A DNA stretch of 64,000 bases from Paralvinella palmiformis (Eukaryota > Annelida > Polychaeta > Terebellida > Alvinellidae), in NCBI GenBank assembly GCA_025642065.1, contig JAODUP010000040.1, positions 1,624,501 to 1,688,500 on the forward strand. The letters run 5' to 3'. The notes beneath the pieces were generated by a model that searched no databases, was not told the origin of the DNA, and was given only the letters and a program-made list of their open reading frames with translations. The translations under genes were made by a program, and so were the position numbers. Below are positions 12,801 to 26,582 of the stretch, one piece after another (position 1 is the stretch's first letter; each line of letters opens with the position of its first letter).

Positions 12801-15800
12801 GATTTTAAATTATTCCTTATTTATATCTGCCTGGATATAGGTGGTAAGATTGTAGTCTAATAATATTTTATTGTCATTCAACCTCCAAAATTACAGTTCA
12901 ATCAACAAGTTTACATAATTGATCATCTAGTTGTTATTATATTGAGAGTATAATTCAACTTGTGATTGCAATTTCATAGTGTTATTTAATATGCTTAAAA
13001 CAATAACTTCATCCCTGTTCATGGGTACAACTCTCCATATTTAATCAACCAGGGGGTTACCATCTCCTTTAAACAATGCATCAAGTAGGGTATGTTACGT
13101 TGGCGACCATTTTGTGACGAAAACAAATAAAGTGCACTGACTGCTCTACCAGATTCGATCATTATCAAATGTTTAAAGCATATTATGTGCAAACTTCATA
13201 TTGAGGCATCACAATCACACATTGAATGATCTGTGTCAGTTACACCTATTTCACTTTTATCCAAGCACACATGTACACTATGCATGTAATGTTTTTGTAT
13301 TTTATTTACAACAGTGTATAGCAACTGTGTTAGTGTTACACTTCTCATATTACATGTCACGTAACATTCTGAAAATGGCACTCAACCATGGGGAAGTTGT
13401 ATTCAAATATTTATTGCATTATTCACACAATACTAGAGTATTTCCACACAAAAGACAATATCTCCATTATGAGATTCCTCTAAAATATAACATCACTGGC
13501 ATACTATTTACAAATGTGGAAGTAAAACACAGCAGATTAATAAGTCTTCTCGGGGATATTTTGACAGGATACATTGTATTACGCTTTAGTGCAAAGCTTA
13601 ATAATATTTTACTCACAACAGCTCAGTATAGTTAACTGAGAAATTAAAAAATATATTTTATGATAATAAAATACCAGCTTATAATGGCTAAAATATAACA
13701 AACATAGATTCCAAGACACAACTTGTTGCTAAAGGCATAGTTAACTGTTAAATTAAAACATATTTTATCACCATAAAATACCAGTTTACAAATAATACAA
13801 TGGTTAGAATATAACAAACACAGATTACAAGATACAACTTATTGCTAAATGCATTTAAATTTGACAGGCACTTCACAACTGAACCTGGCAGATATATTGT
13901 ATATTATAAAGCCTCAAAAAGCAACAGTTTTGTTTAAAAATTAAACCTACTACTTATCTTGTGCCAATAATATATGGATAGACTCTAATCTGAGAGTAGG
14001 AAGCACTGGTTAGTAGCACGACTAATTTGTTGTCTGGCATCATGGCAATATTCATTGGACATCCTGCTGCTCCAACATCATAAGAGGTCATCTGCATTAC
14101 AATTCGTATGAGCTGCCCGTGAGAGGTGAATGCTTGTACTCTGTGGTTTCGCGAATCGGCTACCAAGATGTTGTTGTCTTTGTCAACACAGATTCCTCGT
14201 GGGCCACTGAACTGGCCAGGTTTAGACCCGCTCTTACCAAACTGCAGCTTAAACTTGCCACACTTGTCAAATACCTTAACACAATCATTACCATAATCAG
14301 AGACAATAATCTTGTCCTTTTTGGTGACTGTTACATGATATGGATAATTGAGGCGCTTTCCATCTTTGCCTTTGCCAATGAATTTATGCGTCATCTTACC
14401 ATATTCATTCAGCACATATACAAGATGGGTCTCCAAAGATGTGATTACCATGTGATTATCCGACATTAGGGCAATCCCATGTGGTTTTTCATACGTGAAG
14501 AAATTACCAAAGGTAGCCACGGTGTGTCCTCTGTTGTTATAACAAACAACCATTGACTTTCTTGCTTGTGTATTTGCCACATAGATCAAGCCAAGATGAT
14601 TAGTGGCAAGATCCTGAATGTGTCCCTGGCAGGTGAACACTGTACGCAAGTTTCCATTGCACTCAAACATGAACACTCGACTATCTCTCTGGTCACCAAC
14701 AATGATGTATCCATCTGGTGACACAGCTAAACCAACAGGCTGTTCAAAGTCTGCCAATCCCTTGCCATGCTGACCAAAACCCAACAAAGCACCATGTCGA
14801 TTTGTTTCCTTTTGTATCGGGTACTGATCATTCGACAGTATTAGCTTTCTCTGCAGAGGTATACGAGACTCTGGTGGTCCTAATGCTGTTGGAGTGTGGT
14901 ATCGTTCACTATTTCTAGGTTGGATTTCTTGGTTTCTCTTGGTTATTGTGGGGTTATGTATCACTGGAGAGTTATATCGGGGTGTTGCATGGTTCTTCAC
15001 AGCTACTCCAACATACTGTTCATCCCAATGTACTTGTTGGGGGTTTTGAACATCTGTATTTTTGTCAAGCAGTGATGTCAGACTTGGATACAAATGAGTA
15101 TTCTGCTGGACTAACATGGATAATCCATTGTGATCCAGTTCTCCTCCTACAGTGTCCATTAAAGTGATGACAAGATGGTTGTCCGGGAATGCATCCACAC
15201 TGTGTTTAGTCAGAGTTACAGAAATTCGACAAACAGGACATGGGAACTCATCGCCAGCCTCGTATCGCCGACTGAATATGAAATCTTGAAGACACTGAGT
15301 ACAGAATGTGTGCAGACATGGGAGAGCTTTGGGTTCCATGTATGGCCCATGGCAGATATGACATGTTAGGTGATCCTGTTTGATTTGAGACAGAATTCTA
15401 GATTCTGTATTCATGATAAGCACAGCACTGTCAAACCTAAATTCAAATGAACAGAGACAAAGCAATTATAAAGACTGCACAATTAACATAAAATACTATG
15501 ATCTTATTTTAACCTCTACCACACAGAACATATAGATTGCCAATAATCAAAATTTAAGGCCTTTCCAAGACAGAAATCCAACTTTCAAGGCTTCACAAAT
15601 ATAACTATTGTGGACACTGATTTTTCATTAATGTGACCAATTCCATTTTAAAATAAGATAAATTCCATTTAGGCTTAATGGTTAAATTCAGAGTATGGTT
15701 ATATAATCTTTTTTAATTAAGAACCATACAATCCTTTTCAAATTAAGATTTTTCCACATTTTTGGAGACCTTGTTTAATTTTCCTGCAGATAATAAGATT

Positions 15801-17346
15801 TAAATGTATAATGGTTTTAAAGTAACTCAAAATCCAAATATAATAATCACAAATTCTAACTGGTATCATAGATATAAGGAAATATTCCTAATTACTTGAG
15901 GGTAGCCATTGCAGCTTTCTCAAATGTTAGATTGTATGGCAGGAAGGAAAAAACCCACATGTTCTGAACTCAGATGGCACAAGGATTATGTGACAATCTG
16001 GATCCATACCAAGTCAGAAATGCTCCGGCTCAGCAATCACTGACATAAACCAGATAGTTCTTGTTACAAGAGTATAAAACAATAGTCTTAAAGAGTTTCA
16101 TTATACAGTTTTCTTTAGCCATTTCAGTAACATATCAGGCTGTTTGGAGAAACTATACTGTAATATTCATAAATATGGCTTTGTTCTGAAAATACATGTT
16201 TGGCTGACCCTTGTTTAAATTGTTATAACTGGGTACTAGAAACAGCTTGTGGTAAGTGGCGTCAGATTTCAAGAGCATCCCAACTGTCTGACTTCAAAAT
16301 GGAGCCACCCACAGACCACTAATAGTCGATTAATCAGCACTTTGAACTTGATTATTTAATATGTGGTTGATTGTATTCATATTTTGACATCATTCATAAT
16401 TGTGCAAGCATATTTATATTACTCCTGAAAATTTGAAATGAAGGTGAACTGTCCCTTTAACCTCTCACTACACACACATGCAAGGGGTACTCTATGACAA
16501 TACAAACAAAAATCTAAATAAATAAATAATACAGATCACAAGTTAAGTGAAAACCTCATAAGCAAATACACATACAAGGGTTGAGCCCCAGAGTGACTGT
16601 TTCAAGTCCAAAGTAGCTAGAATCAGACAAATCACAAATGTGGTGTTCTGACTTTGGATTGAGTCTTTCGGAGTTAAGGCAAGCACCTCAATCTGCCACA
16701 ACACTCCCCAAACTGAGTTATTATTTCCCATTTCATTCCTGAAACATTTTGAAGGGATGATAGCATGCATGGGGTAATCGATTTCCTTGGTCATGTAGTC
16801 ACCCCAACCCTGGATGGTAAATAACTTAGTTCATAACTGAGACAACTCAGCCCAATGATACGACAGTGTGTTGCATTAATAAGCAAAATTGAATTAGTTG
16901 GCCAGAGCCAGCATCAGACATAAGCCAATCAATGGCTCAATTGAAAGAGCAAATATTGATTGATTAATAGTTGTTGGTAACCAGACATGGGGTCAATTCC
17001 AATTCCACCTCAAATTTATCAATTCCAATTCCGGTTTCCCCCCCCCGACTCTTTTTGTGCCTAATACTTTTTATCATGAGTAGGTACTCCAAGTATCTAC
17101 TTCGAGTACTTTATAGTCCAAGTATGATTGTTATAGAAGAAATATTTCTGAATTAAAAAATTAAATGGTAAATTAATTTGTGGATTTGCCCATTCTAAAC
17201 ATTGAATGGGGGTAAATTCCTAAATAGCTATATAGATTACAGGCATGCTATGTGGTGGTGTCACCATGTTGTGGGTTGAGCCAATGGTATCCAGAACATT
17301 TTAATTGGTTAAATGCTCACATGTTGTGCCACAGTCAGTGTACATA

Positions 17347-17377
<31 letters not shown>

Positions 17378-20300
17378 GGCTGTGCCATACAAATGACAGC
17401 CTGGGAATACTCCCCGAACTACAAGCAAAATATATATATATATGGAACCAAAGTTCTAACATATGTTAAGTTTACAAAAGATCTCAAATGGTTATTAAAA
17501 CAGTTAGGTCTGGGGACAGGCTATAGTAGTCACAGTTTTAGGAGATGGGGAAAGTTTTTGCTCCAGATTGACATTCCGGGTGAGATGATAAAATTAATGA
17601 ATTAATGTGGTGGTGTCACAGTGTTGGGGGTGCATATCTGATATATATATATATATATATATATACAAATAAAAGTTTTGGATCATTATGGTTCCAGTAT
17701 ATTGGTAACACCACATGTAAGTGTTAGCATTGTAAAAATGGTAACTTAATTTCTGGATTTAATTTTTTTGTAAGAAACTTCAGTTCCAATTCAGAATTTC
17801 TCAATTCCAGTTTTTTTAAATAATCAATTCCGATCCCGGAATTGACCCCATCCCATGTCTGTTGGTGACATTCACCATAATCATATTCAATCAAATAAAC
17901 CATAACAAATCAAGTTTATAGAGGCCCGGCAGTGATTATTAGTCATGTTAATGTACATCACTCTGCCAAACAAACTGGTGACATGTATCAATGTTAAAAA
18001 TACTGACACCTACAGCTCCAAATATTTTAACTGTGGCCCCAATACACAGATGGGGAAATAGCAACATCAAAATTACTACTTTCTTACTGGAAGGTTTTTA
18101 ATAGAATGTTTAAATAATCTTGTTTGTATATATTCGCCTGATTCACCACCTTTATTTCACATATTAATATCTTAATATTTAGAATAAATATTTTGTGATC
18201 TAACATGTCTTTTCTGGGGCTGAGCCATTTTAAACAGCTTGGACCTGGGCTGAGTTTTCACTTGTGCTGAGTAGTCCAAACACCTATTTGAAGGTTGTGC
18301 AAACCTTATTAATATTAGGCTTATTAGACAACTAAGTTGACAATAGTGCACAGATTATATCTAGTGCCCATACCATTAAGTCATATTATTGTAATAAAGC
18401 TTTGCATATTCAGTTAGTTAAGCATTTTGATTATTTATATAACTAGTATAAGATACCATAGTATAGAATAAAAGGCCAGTGCCTGTCAGGTATTCCGGTC
18501 TTGACTACTTTTATCATCCATACACAAGTATTCTTATCATAGTCTATGCCCATGGCGTCATGTACATGCTGAGTCTAGACTTAAAAGAATTTAGGGTAGT
18601 GGCTGTGTCGTTCTCAGTCAATTGTGAGATCCTAAGAAAATTTGGGGGTGTGCTCATCCTGAATATCAAATTGAAGATTTTGGGAGGGTGTTGCCTTCTT
18701 GGATGGTAGTTGGCATTGTGTGACAGGGTGTTAATGGCTCATCGATAGTGACATTTTCTATGATTAGTTCATTAACTGTATCATCCAGTCTAGTGCCATC
18801 TGCATAGGTCCATTCACACAATTGTGGCACTGCCAGTTTGGGAGTTTTGTCTACTTTTTAACCAATTGGTGGTAAACTGGCCTGGAAATTCTAGTCTTGT
18901 ACACATGATGCTGCCATCTACTACACGTATCACAAGAAAGAGCCTCTTGGCATCGACGAACTTCTCTATAACAGACAATACGAGGATACAGAACTTCCTG
19001 GGCCAAGATTTGCAGTGTATGGCTTTATCAAGTATTTGTTTCCACTAAAACTGTCAATTTTCTTTAGTTTAATTATTCATAGCAACGAAAAATAGTCGCG
19101 ACAAAAAGACCTGGGCCAAGATCTATGACATTCACATGTTCTATCTTCTGATGGAAGGATTACAGTTTTACACACATTGACACAATAGAAAAGGCTGTTA
19201 TACTTTAGTTCTAAACTTTATATAATAGATCTACTATACTCTATAGCCATGGCATTATCGGGTCTAAATGATTATAATAGTATAAATAACTCATCCTTAA
19301 TTTATAAATCACATCCTTAGCTTAGGCTTAGCCTGTGCTTGTAGTAAATATATTTCCTATATTATGTTTAAAAAATCCCAGTCCGACTAGGCTCAGTTTC
19401 AGTCTGTAAAGTGCAGATCTAGATCTAACACAACTTCTGACATTCTAAGTCTAACACTAGTAACAGACTACTAGCCTAGGCCAGGCTAGATCTAAAGAGT
19501 AAAGTCTAGTCTAGTCTAACTAAACTAAACTAAAGTCGTGTTACGTGTAGTAAAGTATAACAACTCTTAATAAATTCATTGTTGGTCATTCAATGCATTT
19601 TTGACACACGCACATAGTGACACATACAAATGCTTACCAAGATAGACTATAGTAGTACAGATAAATGTTGCCGTTTCTTTCGCCACACAAAACAAACTGA
19701 CGCTATGAATCACTTAAGTTCCGGCGTTTGTTTGTTTATAACCGGATGTAGGTGGAGCTAGTTATATACAATTATTTTATTTTATTTCATATTAAAATGT
19801 TAATAGTTCACGCTAAGTATTATTCTTTGAAATATTTATTTACAACACAAAATGTTTGATAGTGAAATAAGTGTAATTTTGACTTATCTATTAAATTCTT
19901 TGGTGTGACGCGGGAGTGGAAGCCAGCTTCTGGAATAGCCCAAACATACTAGCGGCTCTTCCCATAAGCAAAATATAGCACCCGACTAAGGATATAAACT
20001 CTGATGTGATGCTTATTTAATGAACTGTTATGGTTCATTAAAATTACAAGAAAAGTCTCCCGACAACCAGCTTTATTTTGGATTAATTACAGTGTCTAGT
20101 TTTCAGAATAGTCAAAAACACTGCAGTGTACTGTTTATATTTATAAATTATGACTAAGAAATTAATTATTCAAGGCAGTGGAATATAAACACACCTTTGA
20201 TGATTAGAAAAGTATACTCTTACATGGGATGCGCCCAAGACTATGATCCACCACGTGATATAATACCTCTTTAGCTAACCACATAGCATGCCTGCAATCT

Positions 20301-23300
20301 ATATAGAGATACTGCTATTTAGGAAATTACCCTCATTCAATATTTAGAACAGGCAAAATTAAATTTAATCCACAAATTAATTTACCGTTTAATTTTTTTA
20401 TTCAGAAATATTTCTTCCATGACAATCCTACTTGGAATATAAACTACTCGGAGTATGTATTCCAAGTAGGTACTCGGAGTATCTACTCATGGTAAAAGAA
20501 ACTGACTTTAATCTGCTCATTAGATTCCTTGAGATAACAGACCTAGTCTATAGTTCTGTTTGGAGGCTGTCATCTGTGTAGCTATTGGGCATTGTCCTGA
20601 TGCTGTCCATTAATTTAGTGATTTTGCTCTTAAATTCTTGCAGACAGAATTCTGTATAATTACTTTAATAGATGGTTATTATTATTGTGGAGGTTCCTTG
20701 AGTTGAAGTTATAGTTGGTAGGACGCCAATCTCTTTCAATGACATAATACCGGGGTATTATAGAATCTGATCTTCATATTTGTTATGGGCTTGATCAGGT
20801 TGAACCTGGAGTTGACTTTATGATTGATTACAGCTACCTGGCAGGTGAATATGGATCAACTGTCAACAGTGATCCCCAAATATTTATAGTGGTGGACCAT
20901 TTCCATTTGTTTTAGGCTAAGTTAAAAGTTTTGTTAATGTTACCTGTTGTGTTGAAGACCATTGTGTTGGTCTTGGCTGAGGAGAATTAGAAGTTCCAAG
21001 ATGTTGGCTGCCTTGTCTACTGGAATTTGGCTGCTGGGTAACATAAGGCCAATAAAGATGGATGGAGATATTTTTTATCTATGTGAGCAGCCAGTGGTGA
21101 GATCATGGAATTATGGTTGGCAGTTCCCTATCAAAGGAACACCCTTTTAAAGAACCTATAAGAGCGTAAATTGAGGTTATGATGTTATTTTGGGGGATGC
21201 ACATGTAATCTCATCAGGCATCATACCATTTATTTGACGCTGTGCAAATGTTGGCAATTCATGCTTGTAGCTTTATTTCATTGATGGTTTCCTGAAGCTG
21301 ACTCCCATTTAGTCTTTATCAAATTGTATTTTTACTTTAAATGGGCAAATATCTTATAGCTGTGGCAAAGCTGAACACTGGAAATTAAACATTTCACAGA
21401 CAAGTTGAATCTCAGGCTTTCTGCTTTTCATGTTTTTCTAGAAAACAGTCTGCTTTATTTTGAACATCTTCCTCTTTTTATGGACATGGCCTGTGGTCGC
21501 AGCGTCACCCGACGTAAAAAAAAATTAAATATGATTGAACGTAGTACCAGAGCTATTAGAGAGGACCTAGGGGTGGAACCAAATGCACACAAATCTCGCT
21601 CAACCTCGGACTTTTCGTTGTTTAGTATGGTATCTTTTTTAAGTTTGTACACCATCCATGTGAGTGCACTATACGTATAACAGCCCCCAGCTTGGATGGA
21701 TTAGCTTTGGTAGCACCATTTAGTGTCACATTATTTTCAAAGAATGAGATATAAGTATAACAGTTTCACTGTATCTTTTTCACCACGCCATTTTACATGT
21801 CTATGAAGAAGTGATTTCTAGTTATTTTAGTAAGTTTTTTAGTAGGTAGTATTAGTGTTTGATAGTTGGTTCTGCATGGCAAGAGGATGAAAAGGAAAGG
21901 TGAAGATGCAGGCTATTCCGCAAGGAAAAAAACAGTACACAGCAAAGATTCAGGAAGAGTATGCTAACAAATTCCTGTGGATCAGCTGAGTTTCAGGTAC
22001 TTGGCCACACTAGTTACAATACTGCTGATACTGCCTTATGACCAGGCCCCCGTCGAACACCTGTTCAGCCTTTGTAGGAAGAATGACACCAAGTTCCGCA
22101 CATCTTTAGGTGCAGAGACTCTGTGCAACTTGCTGCACTGCTAGATCAACATTGACCATAAGTGCCACGAATTCTGACCAATGTGGAATTTGTTGCCAGT
22201 GCCAAGAATGCCACAGGCATCTACAATGCAGCAGGTGTGTGCTGAGAACATTGCAGACATGCATACTTATTTGTTTATTTGAATGAAAAAGTTTTTTTTC
22301 TGCAAAAATCTTCTGTGATTTTTCTGTAGGAAGAAGAAAATATTATGTAAATCTATTTTATTATTAAAATATTGGAAGGTCTGAAACGGGACATTTGTTT
22401 TTTAAGCATAAAATTTTCTGCCATTTTTTTGGTAGTGAGTAGATCTTCTGCACTTTTTAAATAAAAGGTTGGAAGGTCTGGAATTTGGAAACATTATCTG
22501 GTGCAAAATAAGTTAGTGCATTGTGATGACTGTTGTTCTTCATACACCTCAGACTAAGAACAGAATTTAATGTAAATATGCTTTGTGACATTATTCAAGT
22601 AATTTTTGGGGTTATGTATATTCTAAGGCATTCTTCTCTTACAATACAGTAAATACTGCTCCCATAGTGTAATAATAATAATAATAATATCAATTAGTGC
22701 CCAATGTGTTGTCCAATCCAACAAACTGTTTTCATTTACTTCACCACCAAAGGCCATATTTATATAATTATTGTAACATTGATATTTTCTACTCATATTC
22801 AAAAATGTCTAGAGAACATATTTATTACAACAATGAACACAAAAAGTATGTACATATGTGTGTAAATATATTATTGCTAGAATTAAATCACAGATGATAT
22901 GCCATGACTCTTAAATAACCTGACAATTAAATGCCCTGATTGTCATCTCATTCTGTGACACAAGAAATAATATCACGGCATGGAAAACAATTGTTATGGC
23001 ACCTGAAGGAGCATCCTGGCATGGAAACAAAGTTTGACGAAAACACAGTTTACTCACCCATATCAGCTACTAATAGATATGTTTACAGTGATTACATGAC
23101 AATGAATCAATACATATCGATACACAAAAGACATGATTTTAGAACTGAGAAACATTATGAGACAGTTCTCGCATGCTTAATCATTATTACCCATCATGTG
23201 ACTAAAGACAAACATGAAAACACTGTGATATATGTCTACCACTTTGTCTTCATTTCACTTATAGTATAGTACAGACATGTGATTGGTTTTCTTTATCTAA

Positions 23301-26300
23301 GATCTGACCATCATTATACATGGCAAGTAAGTCTTCAGCTGTCTTCAGTTCCTTGTCAGTGGGGGCTGAGGACAAAAGGTCAGGGGTTGCTGCATTGGGG
23401 TCACAGGTGGCATCCTCCGACAGAGGTGGCAGACGTCTCGGCATTGATGGATTCACATCAGTGTGGTTGATTGGTTCCTTGCCTGCTGAAAACTGCTTTG
23501 GTGGTGAGACAACCTGTCTGGAACTTCCATATTGATAAACATGAACTTCAGCCACGTCTATGCCTTCGATACCTCGCATTATCACCACTAGGTGACCGTA
23601 TGTTGTAATGGCAACATCTTGTGGTCGCAAGTCAATGCCATCTTTACATGTCTGCTCAATGATGAATCCCAGGAAGCGACCATTTGTGTCAAACATCTGA
23701 ACACGATGGTTATCTCTGTCAGCAACAAATATGTTGCCATAGCGATCAGTGCACACTCCCATGGGATGAATGAATTCACCAGGCTGCTTACCCATGCGGC
23801 CTATCACAAACTTTGGTTTGCCCTTTATATCAAAAACTTTAAGGCAGTGATTCCCATAATCTGAAACAATGATAAGACCTGATGGCATCACTGCTACAAA
23901 GTATGGTGTCTTGAACTGTCGTCGTCTTTTGTTGCCCCTTTTCCCGAAACATTTTATCATTTGGAAATCTGGATCAAACACATAGATACAGTGGCAACCA
24001 ATGTCTGTGATGATTGTATAACTGTCTGGTGTAACAGCAATGCCATGTGGTTGACAATCCTTTGGATTTTTTATCCTCCCAGTGAGCACCAAGATTTCAC
24101 GACCAGCCAGGGATTGTATGACTCCCATGTGTGCAAGTTGAGGTGTGACATCCTTGCGCATTGCTACAGCCACATATCCTTCAGAGGTGATAGCAATTCC
24201 CCTATTTGGCAGATAATTCTTCTCCGATCCATAGAAACTGCTCTGCTCCAACACCTTCTTACATGTTCCTGACAGTGTGAACATAGATATTGTATTATTA
24301 TCATTTGAAACTAAAATCTCATCTGCCATGTTCACACAAACACTGGTTGGATAGTACAATACATTACTATGTCGACCAAATTTGTTAAGCAGCCTTGCAT
24401 TGATCAACCAGTTCTGTTCTTTTCCTTTGAGCCCACGACAGACGTCCATCATGGATCCAACATTGACTACCGTATGTTCTCGTGTGATCCGTGTACGCTT
24501 GTGCATTTTGGCACACTCATCACACAGAAAGTCCTCACACTTGATGCAGCAGTAGGTGGCAGCACTGGTTTCCCCTTCCTCACGGCAGAGGTCACAATTC
24601 TGAATGCTTTTTGAATTCACCATATCCAAGAGATTCCTTAATAATTGATTGTCCTGTTCATAAATAAACAGTTAAAACTTCAGTTATGACACTAAATTAT
24701 GACATAATATGTACTTTCTTCTGAAACATCTATGTCACTGTGATATGCTCAATAGACCACAGAAAAGTACTTATGATAATTTAGCCTATCTCATAAATAC
24801 ACTTCACTATAGACCTATAATATATAGTCAAATCATATATGACTTACTTGGTCTAGCTGAAAACATTTTATGTGTTATACTAGATAAACTGGAAATTTAT
24901 AGTCACAAGTATCACCACTGTATATCACAGTTTATATATAATCAAATGGTATTAAGCATATGGTCAGCTAATTGTCTTATATGTATACACAGTTGGTGTT
25001 AAAATAAACAGGAGACAGTTTTCCAACATGAAAGGACATGTTTCCTGCATGATAGTTAGATTAGCAAACAGTAATGAATTAGCACTTCCCTGAAAACAGT
25101 CCCACAATCTGTTATACTGTAATTTGTTATAATTAGAACACAAACGATTTATAACAATTACTTCTATAAACATGAAGGTGATTCATGTTGCATACATGAC
25201 CACAGCTGTAAATGAACTGATGACACTAATACCTTTGTTTATATCATATACACCTCCAGTCCCTTGAGCTATCATTTCCAGAAGGTAATCCTGACTAGCT
25301 GAAACACCCAGATGCACAGTGCACCTGAACCATTTGGCAGTTCTTGCTTACCTTTAAGTTCTGGATACCCCCTCTTGGTAGATCACAGACTTGTGTACAT
25401 ATTGGACAAAATATGGCTACAATACCATCCTTAGCCTTTATCCCATTCTTCTGTGTGTGATAAATAAGGCAGCGTTTGCAGAACGTGTGTAAACAGCTCA
25501 AACACTTTGGCTGATTGAAGGGTAGTTTACAGAGTTTGCATGTCAAGAAATCAGTCTGTAATCCTGTGATCCTGAATGTAGCCATGTTGGCATCTAAGTG
25601 CCAGCATTTATCACAGTTAAAGTGTTGGTTATCTTTCCCTGAAAACGCTTGATCCTGTCAATCCAGCTACATTTCTGTACTACCTGGAATGTATTATTTT
25701 AAATATTACCTCAAAGATTTAATATTAATTTGAACACATATCTCTCTTTCCCAATGTGTGTGTGTGTGTGTGTGTGTGTTTAAAGACACTCAAACAGTGA
25801 TTAAAAGCTATGATTTTAACATCTGGATTTAAAAAAAAGATAAAGCTACTCAGTGAAGTTATAAATTATAGTGACTTAATTAATAAAACTCCCTTTCTTT
25901 CAATATCTCACTGTGTGTGTTGCTGTGTGTGTTAGAGAGAGAAAAGGCCAATTTATAAATATATTTTGCTATTACCATCTTATAATATTTTTATATCTGT
26001 AAACTCTAAGTATAAGATCTATATTCTGATAACGAGTCTGATTCGGAGAGCAAATAAAATATAAATAACAATATGCTTCGCTATGTGAAATTCGGAATCT
26101 AAAACAGATCTACATGACGGGACATGTCGGATGTCCCAGGCGCTTATTTATTGTTATTGATCACAGAATGATTGACCAGTATAAATATAATAATATTTTA
26201 TTAAACTCACCATATCCAGATAAATGAACTATGGTGAACAAAATAATTATTAAGTACAGGCATATATCCAAAAATTGTGAGGACCGCTATCAGGTGATAT

Positions 26301-26548
26301 CCCAGCAGAATGTTTGACAGCGTTACGCATGATTGCTTATGGAACGCATTCCCTATCACGGCCAATGGCTATGGTGTGGCGCTCGACCTACACCGCGTGG
26401 GAACATATAGCGCGATAAGACTGTGGGAATAGTTTACACCGTGTGAAACTAGATAACATACATATTAACAAATGTAGCTCTTATGAGGCTGTTCGTGCCG
26501 TTTTATAGTTAATCTGGGGCACTAAAGCATTCACACACATACACACAC

Positions 26549-26582
<34 letters not shown>

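Noticed and set aside
13201..13635. 144-codon plus-strand ORF
   Set aside because: No recognisable domain, His/Tyr-rich AT-driven composition, and it lies antisense to the probable 3' UTR of the RING-NHL gene.
14119..15369. Several plus-strand ORFs opposite the RING-NHL gene
   Set aside because: Antisense shadows of a gene with clear RING and NHL domains.
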